Shown: piece after piece, positions 1-11,051 of the stretch
Layout: each line of letters starts with the position of its first letter
How positions within the stretch are numbered: position 1 is the stretch's first letter
Origin: Ascochyta rabiei
Lineage: Eukaryota > Ascomycota > Dothideomycetes > Pleosporales > Didymellaceae
Direction: 5' to 3'
NCBI RefSeq assembly: GCF_004011695.2
Contig: NC_082420.1
Location: 62,001 to 126,000 of the forward strand
DNA length: 64,000 nucleotides
Notes under the pieces: model-generated
The model's input: only the letters and a program-made list of their open reading frames with translations
Databases searched by the model: none
What the model was told of the DNA's origin: nothing
Made by a program: the position numbers and the translations under genes

Positions 1-204
1 GTTAATATTCTTATTAATAGGAGCTGCGCAAATAGCTTAGTGCCTTTGTAATAACGTAGATCTTATAATACTGTGTTTTTTTGCAACTGCTATATATGTA
101 AATTGTTTGCCTGGCTTTAGAGCATCTATCTCTGCAAGGGCAGCCTCTATTGACATTGTAGCGTTAAGTTATGGTATTAAGGAGATTGGTGTATTTTGGT
201 GATT

Positions 205-1557
205 GTGTGCATCACGCGAATCCGTGCATTACGCGCACGGACATGGTAGTTCCGCGCTAGCGTCCCTCCGACGCGTCAACCTAGCCACCCATACTTTTTA
301 ACCACCTACAACTTCACTACTACTACTCTGTTTCCCTTACATTCTTAACTATTAGATGTAGAAACGCTGTTGCTTAAATTCTATAGAGCAGGATTAGGTA
401 ATTAGGTAGCTACACGCAGGTGCAGGTACCTATAAAGTTACTAGTTACTTTAGCTATTATAAGCGTACTATCTAAAATCTTTACAAACGTTTTAACACTA
501 TAGGAACTATACGTAATAGACCTTGCTTAGGCAGACCTAAGATACTATCTAATACGCAGAAGAAGCTTCTACACCACACAACACAAAAGAATCCCTAGAT
601 TACCTACTCTAAGCTGGCTAAAGTTGCCTAGATTATTCTACCTAACAATACTACTACCTATAAGCTAAGTAAGTTAACTATCTATTATACACTTAAGTAA
701 TACTATATAACCTGTTAGAGGAGTAAAAAGAGGCCTAAACTTACTTATAGACATGCTCTCTAGCGTCTTTAGTTTACTTAAAAGTATTAGACGTTTAATT
801 AGCGTTAGCATATAGTTAAGTTTAGTAATAAGTGCTCTATTTAGAAGGGCTCTAGCTATAAACAGTAGTAGGTGTTTTGCTATAATAATAAGAGATAGAA
901 GCTAAGGATAATTACTAGGATCTCTACTAGTTATTTACCTGCTTAGATAGTGTAGGGAGCTATATAGCTAGATGCATAGGGTAGACTACAGCAGAGTCTA
1001 CTTATTATTATAGAGAGGGATCCTAATACTCTATATAGTAGCTATAGCAGCTAAAGTTACATTAAAACACTTAAGTAAGGTCTCTTACCTTACTATTATA
1101 AGTCTTAGTTTTTTATGTAGGAAAACGCGCGTATACACACCTCTTACGCTATACAGACGTTTATAGCAGATTACAACATTACAACTCTCCTATAGCTAGC
1201 TTACTTACCTAATCTTAACCTAATTAAACACCTCTAGTGGCGCCTTAAACAGATAATATATAAGCTCTACCTACAGTTTAATAACTATAGTAGGGCAGAA
1301 GAGTATTAGGATAAGTTTTGTAAGGCGTTAAAGGAGTGCTAGCGTTGTATCCTAAACTTACTTATTAAGAAATTTATTAGTAGTATGCTAGCACGCCTAA
1401 GTGCCTACAGGAAGGTAAAAGGCTAGCAAACAAAATACTAGTATAGAACAGTACAACCTTAAAATTTAGAGCGTTTTAACTATGTGTAGCTATCTTAATT
1501 GCCTTACAAAGTGGGGTGGTGGGCGTGGTGATGATGCGGGGATTCGCTTAGTGGAAC
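205..1557 (+). mobile_element. RIP-scarred Tc1/mariner-type DNA transposon relic
   Basis: A degenerate DDE transposase reads on the plus strand from about 360 to 1440. Recognisable pieces, in order, are a helix-turn-helix region (ETLLLKFYRAGL), a GRPR-like linker before 'LSNTQKK', the block FMQENARVYTPLT near 1115-1155, a stretch matching the usual 'SPDLNPIEHLWWRLK' (now with W/Q as TAG), and a C-terminal SMPARLSAYRKVKGW block. Nearly all interruptions are TAG or TAA where Trp or Gln is expected, and base composition is AT-rich, as RIP would produce. Candidate terminal inverted repeats are gcgaatccgtgcat at 216-229 and atgcggggattcgc at 1534-1547. Element ends are approximate and no clean TA duplication was confirmed. 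It cannot encode active transposase. Confidence 0.8.
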
Positions 1558-2830
1558 TAACTTTTGACGTAGTACTGTATCAGAATCACCCGCGTGGTAG
1601 TCCCATTCGCCTCATTTTCCCGGGAACTCCAGCACACCTGGGCTGGAGAACGAAACATTTTGCCGCGCGTTGGCTTCAATCGTCGAGTTACTACGATGAG
1701 TCTGTGCACAAAAGTCTTTAGTGCTTTCAAGGAAGGGGTTGAGGTGACTGGTTTAGTGCAACTGTGGATTCTCGATGCCGCTGTACGACTAAGATCGTGT
1801 TCCAGATTGTATCTAAGGCGAGACATCCGTAGTGTCAAGTTACTTGCATTCATACTCTTTATGCTGATACTATTATGTAACCTCGTTGTCTACATTGAGC
1901 TTCAGTAGCTGTCTGTAAGGGTGAGTGCGAAACCCTGGCTCTGGCCCACCTAGCTAGAATAACAAAACATATTCCAGTGATCTCTCAGATAGTCATCGCA
2001 CGGCCATGATAGTTCCTATTGCCATACTGGGTCATAGGAGGACGCTTCCAGATGCCGGCTAACTCTCAGGGCCCAACAATAATTTTTGGTGATGCTGGCT
2101 GTATGGTTCTACAGGAGTAAGCAATGCCAATTTAGCATGAGCATTACGTATTGTTCATTCATCTGTTCAGCGACTCTTTATTATTCTTTTGTACTTTGTG
2201 TGAACCCTTCTCAGCTTATGATGCCCAAAAGTTGCTCAGACATGGTCTTCTGGCAGTTATAGGAGGATCGTATGCTGGTGGAATTAAACTTAGAGGTCAC
2301 GCCTCTCTGCCCCTCTATCATGGGGTATAGCGGCTCGTTCGCAATCTATTCACCTACTTCCATTGCCGCAGGTCTCGAGCCTTCGTAAAATTTGATCGAG
2401 CTGATTAAGCTTGGAGTTCAAGACAGAGACTCATGACGTCTGTCCGCAGTCAATTCTTTAGATGTTGACGTGACGTATCTTTGCGTCTCTGAATTCCATG
2501 ACATTTCGAACACGTGGAATGTTTCTTACACATTCTCGAATTTATGACTTCTTCTCATGTTTCTGCTACTACTGAACTAGATACATTTTGCCTATTCATA
2601 CCGTGCAGTCAACGTCTGGTTTATTCTACCCGTTCCATACAACTCGGTTATCGTCTTTGTATTATGCTTCATCAGCTATCAATACACGAACTGTCCTCCT
2701 TTTTCTCCTCCTCTACCTCTACCTCCTTCTCCAGCGTCTGTTCACCCGCCTCAACACTTCACAATGCCAATATCTGCCTGTTGCGTTATCTTGCCTCACG
2801 CAGCCATGCTATCCGCCAACTCTGCTACTC
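1558..2830. other. intergenic stretch, no supported gene
   Basis: Only short overlapping open frames occur here, with no recognisable motif, no consistent codon structure and no splice pattern joining them. The sequence is less AT-rich than the transposon relic to its left, so it does not look like part of that element. An open frame from 2514 covers the last 300 bases, but its N-terminal half reads as Ser/Thr/Leu-rich out-of-frame sequence. Only its part beyond about 2840 resembles a protein family (next entry). Confidence 0.5.
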
Positions 2831-2839
2831 GTGTCTCGG

Positions 2840-4190
2840 TGAGGTAGAAGTCTATGTCCGCACCATAGCCAAGAGCGGTGGGCGTGGTCTAAAGCTATCC
2901 ATGAAGCACCTGAATCTAAGGACTAAGGACGGCCAGCTGGGAATCGATGTGAAAGTCGAGGAGCTGGTCATGAACCATGGTGTTGAGCTTGTGGCGCTGG
3001 AGACCGAAGAGTTCGATGCAGCATTCGGTGGTAAACAGAGTGCTTATAAGGAATCGGCGAGGGAGACAGCGGACTATATTGAGTTGAGTAAGCTATCCAG
3101 CTTTGCCCATTGTAGTTGCAGTGTTGTAGCGATGTAGCTTGTCTGACTCTCTTATCAACTAGATTGGAAGGTACTCCGCGCGGCTACTCGACTTTGTCTC
3201 CTTCCTGCAACAGGAGATTACACGTTTTGCACCTATTCATATCATCTCAAACGATGGCTTATTCATGATGGCCACTTCGGCCCTGGTCATGTCAATTCTG
3301 GATGTGTGCCGCGTTGGAATTGTACACACAGCCAAGCAGCTCCCTTTTGGCCAATTTGCTGGTCGTATGCCTGGCCACACGCAAGCTCACCAAGGGAAAT
3401 TGATCTCCTCCGACAGCTCAAATGCATCTGGAGTGTCTCTAACACCATTAAAGAGTACGCGCTCGAGCACGGGCAGCTACAGACCAGTTTCTTCATGCAT
3501 CATCCCTGGACTTACCTCGAGGAACAGGAGCATAAAATGCCGATTCATCTTCACAATTGGGACAAAGAGTATATCGGTATGATCAACCCTTGCATGGTGA
3601 AGGGCGCGAGAATTATTATCGACCCTGCTGAGTCGTTTCCGCAGCACGAATTCCTGATGTATAAAAGTTAGGGTTCCGACGACGAGATTGGCAAGCAGAT
3701 GAAAGAGCTGCAGAACATAATGTAAGTCTCGCCTCGTAGCCCAAACCTCGAACTGTGGACTTTGTTAATCATTAGCATCATTCGCCCGACATGCACCGAC
3801 ATGGAAGAGGCCTGGTGCGATATAAAAGTGCTCATTGGTCCCTCCCTCTGGCTCAAGGTTTGGGGGACAGTGGTGATTGAAATCCACCTCCGCGACATTC
3901 CGGTCATTTCATCAAACTCAGGCGTGCTACCTGAGGCCATGCTTGGATCAGATCATATCGTTCCCGTGAATTCGCTCAAAGGGAAGTATGATGAAATCGG
4001 AGCGTACGTCGTACCTAAGCAACATATTAATTGCCTAAGGCCATGGGTAATGGCGGTCAATGAGCTGATGAAAAACAAAACCAAGTACGAGGAAGTTTCA
4101 AAAGGAGTGCGTAACACAACAAAACAATGTTTAGATGAGGCACACAAGATGGTGGATATAACAATAGATTCAGGCAAGCATGGTGATTGA
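2840..4190 (+). pseudogene. broken GT4-type glycosyltransferase gene
   Basis: Pieces of one fungal glycosyltransferase are spread over several frames. The first (about 2850-3095) contains KLSMKHLNLRTKDGQLGIDV. After a probable intron (about 3090-3160) a second frame gives APIHIISNDGLF and AKQLPFGQFAGRMPGH. A frame change near 3390-3410 leads to IWSVSNTIKEYALEHGQLQ, HLHNWDKEYIGMINPC and MVKGARIII. The conserved KSWG motif reads K-S-stop-G because a Trp codon became TAG at 3669-3671. A canonical 54-nt intron (3722-3775) then joins to IRPTCTDMEEAW and the C-terminal domain with PVISSNSGVLPEAMLG, the usual GT4 sugar-nucleotide region, ending at 4190. With at least one frameshift and one nonsense change no full enzyme can be made. 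The family call is recognition of motif order. The precise sugar donor and acceptor are unknown. Confidence 0.75.
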
Positions 4191-4278
4191 TCTGCACATG
4201 TGGAGCCGGTGTCGTGGTTCTCCCTTGCAATCTTACAATCATGCATGACATCCCCCCCCCGCAGAAGCTGCGCAGGTA

Positions 4279-4373
4279 ACATCGCATGGCCAAAGTTTCC
4301 CAGACTAAGCTTACCTCCGAAACATCGCATGGCCAAAGTTTCCCAGACTAAGCTTACCTCCGAAACATCGCAC
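4279..4373. repeat. 43-bp direct tandem duplication (2.2 copies)
   Basis: The unit beginning atcgcatggccaaagtttcc starts at 4281, again at 4324, and a third partial copy begins at 4367. The two full copies are essentially identical, so the duplication is recent. It lies about 90 bases beyond the end of the glycosyltransferase pseudogene and just after a nine-C homopolymer. Confidence 0.9.
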
Positions 4374-4534
4374 GATGTTCGAAATGTGTTGTGCGAGATT
4401 ATTATCCGAGTTTGTATCAAACTGACGTCATAGCTTGTTCAGCCTCAGAATGATTTTACACAATATCGCATTCGCCTGTTTGTGACGTCAGTTCCAGGCA
4501 ACTGAATCTGTTGTAAGGTTACCACAGGATAGAA

Positions 4535-4906
4535 ATGCGTGTTGAACGTAACACCCAATATGATTCGTTCAATTTCCGATCACTACCTTTGAAACCTCTA
4601 CCCAGAGTGGCTGATATCTTTACATATCACCTCTCCAACCCCGTCTCGCCTTCTCCACAAAGGACCAACGCCATTCATTTCGAAGAGTGTTACGAGCTCG
4701 CAGAGATCAACGATCAAATCACCGCAACACTAGCAAAGCTATTGAACACGAATGTGTGCGGTCGGATGGTCAACAATGCATCTGGGTACAAGAACAACTT
4801 ATGGAGGCTGAACACTGCTGTAATCCTCATATCAATCATCGCGACAGGAATTGATAACAAGGGTCCCAAGTCTCTGGTCCTGTTTCTTAAGGCTCTTGGG
4901 TACTAG
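4535..4906 (+). CDS. hypothetical protein, 123 aa (weak)
   Basis: An open frame starts at an ATG and contains a moderately hydrophobic stretch, TAVILISIIATGI, near its C terminus. No family is recognised. It has no signal peptide at the N terminus and no visible introns. Its neighbours are a pseudogene on the left and non-coding DNA on the right, so it may be a fragment of a decayed gene rather than a functional one. Codon use gives little support. Confidence 0.22.
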   Translation: MRVERNTQYDSFNFRSLPLKPLPRVADIFTYHLSNPVSPSPQRTNAIHFEECYELAEINDQITATLAKLLNTNVCGRMVNNASGYKNNLWRLNTAVILISIIATGIDNKGPKSLVLFLKALGY

Positions 4907-5617
4907 GAATGCATCCTCACTCTTGTCTCAGATTTTCGCGGATGCAGTTGAGTGCAGCGCTGATATATTCGCGGCGCTAGGGTTCTCTCAAGGCAGGTGA
5001 CTAAGTTTGGAAGGGCACCGGTCATACAGGGCATTGTATATAGCTTGTGTATACACACTGAGCTAGATTGAAGTCGGTTTTATAGTTCACTTGTAGACGA
5101 ACAGAATCAATTGCGTCTCGAAGAAAGTCTTGCAGTAGCTTATCGCGATATCGCTCCATACTGACTCACGACGCCTTCAGCGCCTTCAACGATTGGGAGA
5201 AGAATGGAGCATCAGAGCTGTGTCATTGTCGTACGCTCCACACAGTACAAGACTGGCACGCGCTAAGTCGACCCTCGGCGTTCTGGAGCTTCGGTAGCAA
5301 TCGAATGGTGTGAGCCTGTCAGCAGGCTTTATATCTTGCCAACAGTTTCCTTGCACGTTTGATCGCTTACTCCGAGGTAAAAGCTTCTCCACGGCTATTC
5401 TAGTATAACGGTGGCTTGGTTACTATTACTGTCGGTGTGCCAAAGTGTGATGCGGAATCAGCACAGAACTGCTTGCAATATCGTCACACGTACTCTCGGT
5501 CGAAGCTGACGACCCATTGATGCATTTACAGTTGCTTCAGAATCGGTTGCTTGTTTCCGTCGAGACCAGTATCTGCTTTCGGATAGGCTGTAATTAGGAT
5601 TGACATGATTCCAGGCA
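4907..5617. other. intergenic, no supported gene
   Basis: About 700 bases with only a 68-codon minus-strand open frame of no recognisable content. No repeats or RNA genes were seen. Confidence 0.5.
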
Positions 5618-5998
5618 ATGGAAGAACCAGTTGAGGTCCGATTTGCAGACGGCCGTACGCGTGTGTCAACTATTCCCCCCTCTCAGAACCTACCAAAACA
5701 TAAGTTTGATGCATACTACCACAGAACCCATACCCGACGTTTTAGCAAAGCTCTCACCATCGCGATGGGGTGATGTGACAAAAGAATTCCTGTTTTCTGT
5801 TGGCGGTCTCTTTATTAGTGGGGAGCTCAGATTGCTCACAGGTACTGCATTTGCATCGCGAGCGATGAAGAAGGATCCGGGAAGCAGGAAGAGGATCGAG
5901 AAGGCTTTAAAAAACTAAAGATCGATGTCTACAAGCGCAGCATCTTGGCGTTGGAGGGAAAGAGGGGATTAGGGGAATTCTTCAATAGTGCAGTGTGA
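5618..5998 (+). pseudogene. small membrane-associated protein gene with two compensating frameshifts
   Basis: Reading starts at ATG 5618 (MEEPVEVRFADG...) and is open to KALTIAMG. It then needs a shift to the neighbouring frame near 5770 (WGDVTKEFLFSVGGLFISGE, LLTGTAFASRAMKKD, SRKRIEKA). At the A-run 5909-5914 it must return to the first frame to give KKLKIDVYKRSILALEGKR and a stop at 5996. The middle has a Gly-rich hydrophobic segment followed by a basic KKDPGSRKRIEKA motif, the pattern of a small membrane or mitochondrial-type protein. The family is not recognised. The restored length would be about 126 aa. The two shifts in opposite directions, one at a homopolymer, could be real decay or sequencing errors. 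Confidence 0.45.
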
Positions 5999-7360
5999 AA
6001 TTGTTAAAACCAATTTAATGGCTTTTGAAGTTGCAGAACTGGCTTTGTGTACTGAATGCGCTACGTCGTCAATACATGCAACTACGGTAGATATACATAT
6101 TTCCCAGTACTACAACTTGATATCTTGATCCTTTGAAAGTATGCAGACAGTTGCAAAGCCTATACGCTAGTAATGTAGAAGCGATGTGTAAAAAGCTCCA
6201 TTGCTTGTAAGTGGGTGTAATCGGGTACAAAGATGAGCATTGAGATGTTGACTCAGGCGTAGAGGATTTTCCGTAAACTTCCCCGAGGCCCCGCGCTCCG
6301 CTACACTCTGGAGGCTGACAGGTGCGGTACAAACCCGCAGCAATGGTAGTGGCACCTTGGTACGACGGTAAGGCGTCTGACTGGATGACTAGCTTAGCGC
6401 AGCGGAGCTGCGAAAGTCTTTCTCGTAACCGGCCTCGCCATGCCCTGAACGCCGTTGCTTCGGTACCAAAGTATTGACGGAAATCCAAACGCTATGAACG
6501 CCTCTAAGCAGCGATGACGTTATCCGTATGTGCTGTGAAGGCCTTATCACTTCCAAAGACCCAAAAGAACTGCGGTACGGCATCACGGGACAGTCACTCT
6601 GGTCCCTTCCACGGCACAGAGTAGACTACATGGTTGGAGCGGAGATGTTGGGCCGACACTTCGACCTTCCAAGGCGGCTGGGTACCAATAGCGAAGGTCC
6701 AGCGTTGGCATCGAGCCTTGTAATTTGCAGGGATGGAATTTTCCTCAACTGGCATGCCGATGCGCCACGACACATCTGATCTCGGTACGAAAATTTTGAG
6801 CGAGCGCTCGTGCGTAGCGTAGTGGGATGGCAGGACTGTGGTTCGCCAGTGTAGCTTGACATTGTGTTCGGGGAAAGCCGAATTGATCTATCCGCAAATT
6901 TCTTCTCCGAAGAACAAGTGGTACGTATCTGTTCTCCAGGATTGAGTATGGGTCTTCAGTGGTCGTTCTAGGTGCAGCAAATGCAGTCGCAAAGCTCAGC
7001 GTATTGAACTGGAACACCCAATGGGTTCAGTGGCTTGAAGAAGTACGGTCATGCTCATCGGATCCTTGTCATCTCACTTACTAAGTACATTTTACGATTC
7101 CTTCGAGGAGACGCCCAGTATCGCGTCTCCGCACAGTCTATATCAGCCGTCACCCCAGCCTACTCGTAGCATGGCATCTTACTTTCACCAGGATTTCCCC
7201 GTAATATTTGCACAATTCTTTACTTCTTTTATCGAAGTTCATGTCTTCTGACTATAGACCCTGGACTATACAAAATCTTGAACATCCTACAGCGTACGAG
7301 TCCGGTCTTCTGCAATCTACATCAGCAATCGCTACAAGCATCTACTCTTGAGTAGTACCT
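5999..7360. other. long intergenic stretch, no supported gene
   Basis: Several unrelated open frames of 60-140 codons occur on both strands (for example minus-strand 6069-6488 and 6745-7017). None has a recognisable domain, and overlapping frames on both strands compete. No repeats, tRNA or element termini were seen. Confidence 0.5.
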
Positions 7361-7367
7361 TATATAG
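7361..7367 (+). promoter_or_regulatory. TATA-like box upstream of the bZIP gene
   Basis: The sequence tatatag lies only about 20 bases before the ATG at 7386. That is unusually close for a TATA element, so either the leader is very short or the match is coincidental. Confidence 0.25.
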
Positions 7368-7385
7368 CAGCTTGAACTGGTCACG

Positions 7386-8398
7386 ATGGATATGTGTGAT
7401 CCGCAACAACGTAGATGCGCGGAAAGCACATTCTTCGGTGGCAATAACATACACCATTATGAGAGCTGGTCTATTTTTGATGGCGGTCCGGAGCAGGCTC
7501 TCCGCACTCCCCCCTATCCTCTAACTCAGAACTCGGTCGCATATAGTGACTGGTCTGCTACCTGTGAAGAATTGTCGTTTTTCGAGCCTCTCCGCGACCT
7601 TACACGAGAAGCATCCATTCCGGTGGAACGCCTCAAGAGCGAAATTCTCTGGCCTGCACAGCGACACGATAGCTTTCAGAAACCACATATTGGGCCGTTA
7701 TCATACAAGGATACCCCGCAGTCATCATCCACGTGTCCCAGAGCTAGCACACAAGCCACAGGGACTCTAGCTGAGGCGAACAACGACGATCCGCAGCCTG
7801 CCACCAGCGTTGAAGCCCCGAGGCGCAAGCGTGGCAGACCAAGGCTGTACTCTCCAACGAATGAGGGACAAGATTCCAATGTCCTCCCAGTCCATTTTTC
7901 CTCCGCTCGCAAGTTCCATCTTGAGAGGAATCGTATTGCAGCCAATAAGTCTCGCCAACGCAGGAAAGAACTCGTTGCGGATCTGACGACCAATGCCTCA
8001 GACTTGGCTTCAAAGAACACGGCACTAAAAGCGGGGGAAACCCTCTTACGCGAGCAAGTGCTGAATCTCAAAAACGAGTTGTTACGCCACGCCAGATGTG
8101 GGTCATGGTAATCGACCAATACATCGCGCGTAGCGCAGGCGATTTGCTTGGTGTAAAAGCACCAATACAGATGCCAGCGCCGACAGGCTTGGGCATAGCC
8201 TCACAACCCACTGTCCTTGCCAACGATACGGAGAAACCCACCTCAAAAATCACCACATCATCGGTGGCTAGCCAAGCAATCACGGACATCCAAGTCAATT
8301 TGGACAACGATGAAGTTCTTTGGCTCTTTCATGACGATGAAGCTATGAAAAACTGGCATGTTAGGCAAAGAAAAAATTGTTCCGTGCTTAGTAGGTAG
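7386..8398 (+). CDS. bZIP transcription factor with frameshifted C-terminal tail
   Basis: The open frame 7386-8111 (241 aa) ends in a clear bZIP domain. It has an Arg/Lys-rich hook (RRKRGRPRLYS, about residues 140-150), a basic region RNRIAANKSRQRRKE (about 178-192) with the N-x-x-A-x(3)-R signature, then a leucine-zipper helix through NLKNELLRHARCG. Fungal bZIPs of this type continue past such a Cys with a short helical tail. Here the matching tail, VIDQYIARSAGDLLGVKAP, is found immediately downstream but in another frame, running to 8398. A single-base change near 8100-8110 would join the two. There is no room for a normal intron. The DNA-binding dimer should still form; the tail is replaced by two residues and a stop. 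The role is nuclear gene regulation with unknown targets. Confidence 0.82.
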
Positions 8399-9142
8399 GC
8401 AAGGCGTATTACACAAAGAAATAAGATATCAGTGACACCTGCGGCTCGCGATGTTGATTTGAGCATCTTGGATATAGGACCCAAAAGAATCTTTTCCTCA
8501 AGAGTCATAGCACCTTGGATACTAATGCGCAGACATGTGGCAGTCTGACAGTGGGTACGAAACGCCAAACCCAACATCGCTCTCCACCAATATGCGGCTG
8601 CATCGTTACGCGTAAATATATACGGTAGCCTCACGCTACCCATGACACAGTGAGCATCCAATGATAGTGCCACGTAGCAAACGGCGGCCTTGGTTTTAAT
8701 TGCTGCTCAAATGTATGGGCCTACTAAAATCTGGAGCGATGATCTATCAACCGAGATTATGAACACGGGCAGGTAGGTAAGTGGCTAGCTTTCTGTGGTT
8801 GTCACGTTTTGCCCTGCATGCTGTTATTTTACCTGTCACTTTCACTGTTCACTAGCTATAGCTGGCTAGTCAGAACCGCTCGCTTATCCATAACGTATTT
8901 TCGATTGTAACAGTGCAGAATTTGGGGCGGGTGCATACATTCTTTCAGGCACCTGTCGCACCGGAATATTGCCTATAATGTAGCACTAAATTGTGGTATT
9001 GTTGTACTGGTATAACTACTCTTTTTTTTTGGCTGCAACAGCACCAATTCATGGTGAACTCCTGTCTGTTTGAGACCCCCCAAATATATATACAAATGTA
9101 GATAAAATCGCTTCCAATCTCGCAGCCGCGGGCCATCAAGTC
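8399..9142. other. intergenic, no supported gene
   Basis: A minus-strand open frame at 8329-8673 partly overlaps the bZIP tail and has no recognisable motif. The remainder is moderately AT-rich, with an eight-T run near 9022 and a tatata stretch near 9085 just beyond the 3' end of the acetylesterase gene. These may act in its transcription termination. Confidence 0.45.
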
Positions 9143-9990
9143 TCACCATACTGTTGGGTTGTGGGCATTTAGGTACGGTGATAGAGGGGTAGTACCGTTC
9201 AGGGCCAATTTGATGGCCTGGGCGAAAGCTTGCGCGGACAGATCTGCTCCTTTGGGACTCGTATGTGTGTGGTCCTTAGGGTACAACGCGTTCGTTGCCG
9301 ACGAGCCAAGCTTCTTGTACATGTTGGCAACGGCTTGAAAATGATCCACAAAGCTTGCGCCCACGCCAACTTCCTTAGCGGCTTGCGCAGCGTACGACAC
9401 GAACCTTGGTGCTGTCACAGAGTACACTCCACCCTCCCAAAGGTTGTTAGGTGTCTGACTGCTAAACACGACCTTCGCTCCCTTGGCGATGAATGTCTTA
9501 GCCGCAGCTTTGACATAGTGATCAAATGTGTAGACGGTTGACCCGTCGAGACCGGACTTGCAAGTTGTTTCGCCAGTTCCAGGGCAGTCACTGCGTTTGT
9601 TGTCTGAAGCCGAGCTAGGGGTTCCGCCATCGTTATGGCCAAATTCGATTACCACAATGTCTCCAGCTTTGACAAGGTTGGCGATTGCTGTGAAACGGCC
9701 TTCATGGGTGTAGCTGCGCGCTGAACGGCCACCCATTGCTTTATTTACCACAGGTACGCTCACGTATTTGGAGAGGTACTGCCCCCATCCTGTTATGATT
9801 AATATCCTGATTGTGTTCAACATGTAAAGGGTCCTCTACCATCTGTCAATCCATTATTGGCACCCTTGGCGGCCATGGTGCTATCACCAGCGGTGTAGAT
9901 CGTTGGAGCGGCCCGCGTGTCAAGACTTCCTGGAAGAGCGAGCGCGCCGAGCTCTAGGAAGGCGACAGGAATAAGGACGTTGAGCTTCAT
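9143..9990 (-). CDS. rhamnogalacturonan acetylesterase (CE12, SGNH hydrolase), secreted
   Basis: Two exons, complement(join(9143..9789, 9840..9990)), with a 50-nt GT-AG intron, give 265 aa in frame. Residues 1-19 form a signal peptide (MKLNVLIPVAFLELGALAL). The SGNH blocks are all present: block I TAGDSTMA with the nucleophile Ser at about residue 37, the Gly block in NKAMGGRSARS, the Asn block in EFGHNDGG, and the final D-x-x-H in DHTHTSPKG. The enzyme removes acetyl groups from the galacturonate units of pectic rhamnogalacturonan I outside the cell, which helps degrade plant cell walls. An internal ATG at 9823 lies inside the intron and is not the start. The gene is isolated between long non-coding stretches. 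It looks intact. Confidence 0.93.
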
Positions 9991-11048
9991 CGTGAGGTAT
10001 GACTGGTTGTGTGGTGGTGGTAGATCGACAAGATGCGAAAATGCTTAGCAGTCGACAAGCCTAGATGTATATTCGACGACCAATGACAGTATAATCAGAA
10101 GTCATATGAACCATGTTGACCGACAGTTGGTCTGGACGAATATTGGGTATGGACAGAAAACGGGGATATTTCTCCACGGTCCGTTGTTTCGAGTTGAGAG
10201 CCCTCAGCGCAAGCAAATTGGCGCTTGCCACTTTACAATATGCGGTTGCAAGAACCAAACGGAACAGGCGGAGTTCGAGACTCGCACAAAGCTAAGCTAC
10301 AGTGTCTGTGCAGCCAGAGCACGTGGAGCCTCCACATGTCGCATCCGGGGACACGTTCGCATGTTCGGCTAGACCAGTAGTGCCGGAATTGCAGGACAAA
10401 CCCACTTAGGGTAACACTTTAGTGCATGTAGAATACTTAACAGCAGGCATTGTGAGATGAAGTAGACGGGAATCTGTTCAACTGAACCTGCAATAGTTAC
10501 AATGCCATCCCTGACCGGCGAATAACCCACGGGTCTGGCCTCACATATTCGGCGGGCTCGTGTTCTTTCAGGAGTTTAATGCTGGAGGTAACTTCGCAGA
10601 GTGGAGTCTCGAACTTTCGAACTCTGGCTCAGAGTATAGAGGATGACCAACAAAGGGGGAAAGCTTCGGATTCGGACGCTCTGCAATGTCGTCGACAAGG
10701 ACCTTTGGCACGTCCTCTAAGACGGTCCAGCAAAGCCAGTCAGATCCTTCACTCACGGGCATATCCTTGAGACTGGTAGCTGCGGTCAGTTGCCCGAATT
10801 TGCGTGACGTGCGAACGGTCGATGGCTGACAAGCTGGAGACGTAAAGCTGGGAGCGAGGGTGGCGAAATTTCCAACGTCCGTGCGTTTGACGCTGGGATT
10901 CGCATAATGCCCTAATTTAACAAGAAAGCCTAGTCTTACCGAAAGGCTTAACTCATTACACAGTCGGCGGGTGGCGTTGCACTCACAGACGGGCTCAGCG
11001 ACAGACGGCTCTATCGGATAATGTAAAAAACAGCGGATGCATCTCATC
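9991..11048. other. intergenic; one weak minus-strand open frame
   Basis: The best open frame is minus-strand 10568-11047 (159 codons). Its middle part, SDWLCWTVLEDVPKVLVDD, loosely resembles a GAF-type sensor segment, but nothing around it extends the match, so no gene is called. Its upstream end stops exactly where the MITE begins, so a truncated ancestral gene is possible. Confidence 0.4.
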
Positions 11049-11051
11049 TTG

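Noticed and set aside
4252..4260. Run of nine cytosines
   Set aside because: Too short and isolated to interpret; could be a sequencing-prone homopolymer.
6069..7017. Cluster of minus-strand frames considered as one spliced gene
   Set aside because: No splice arrangement gave a sensible continuous protein and no motif was found.
10568..11047. Possible GAF-domain fragment on the minus strand
   Set aside because: Only about 25 residues look suggestive and nothing on either side extends the match.
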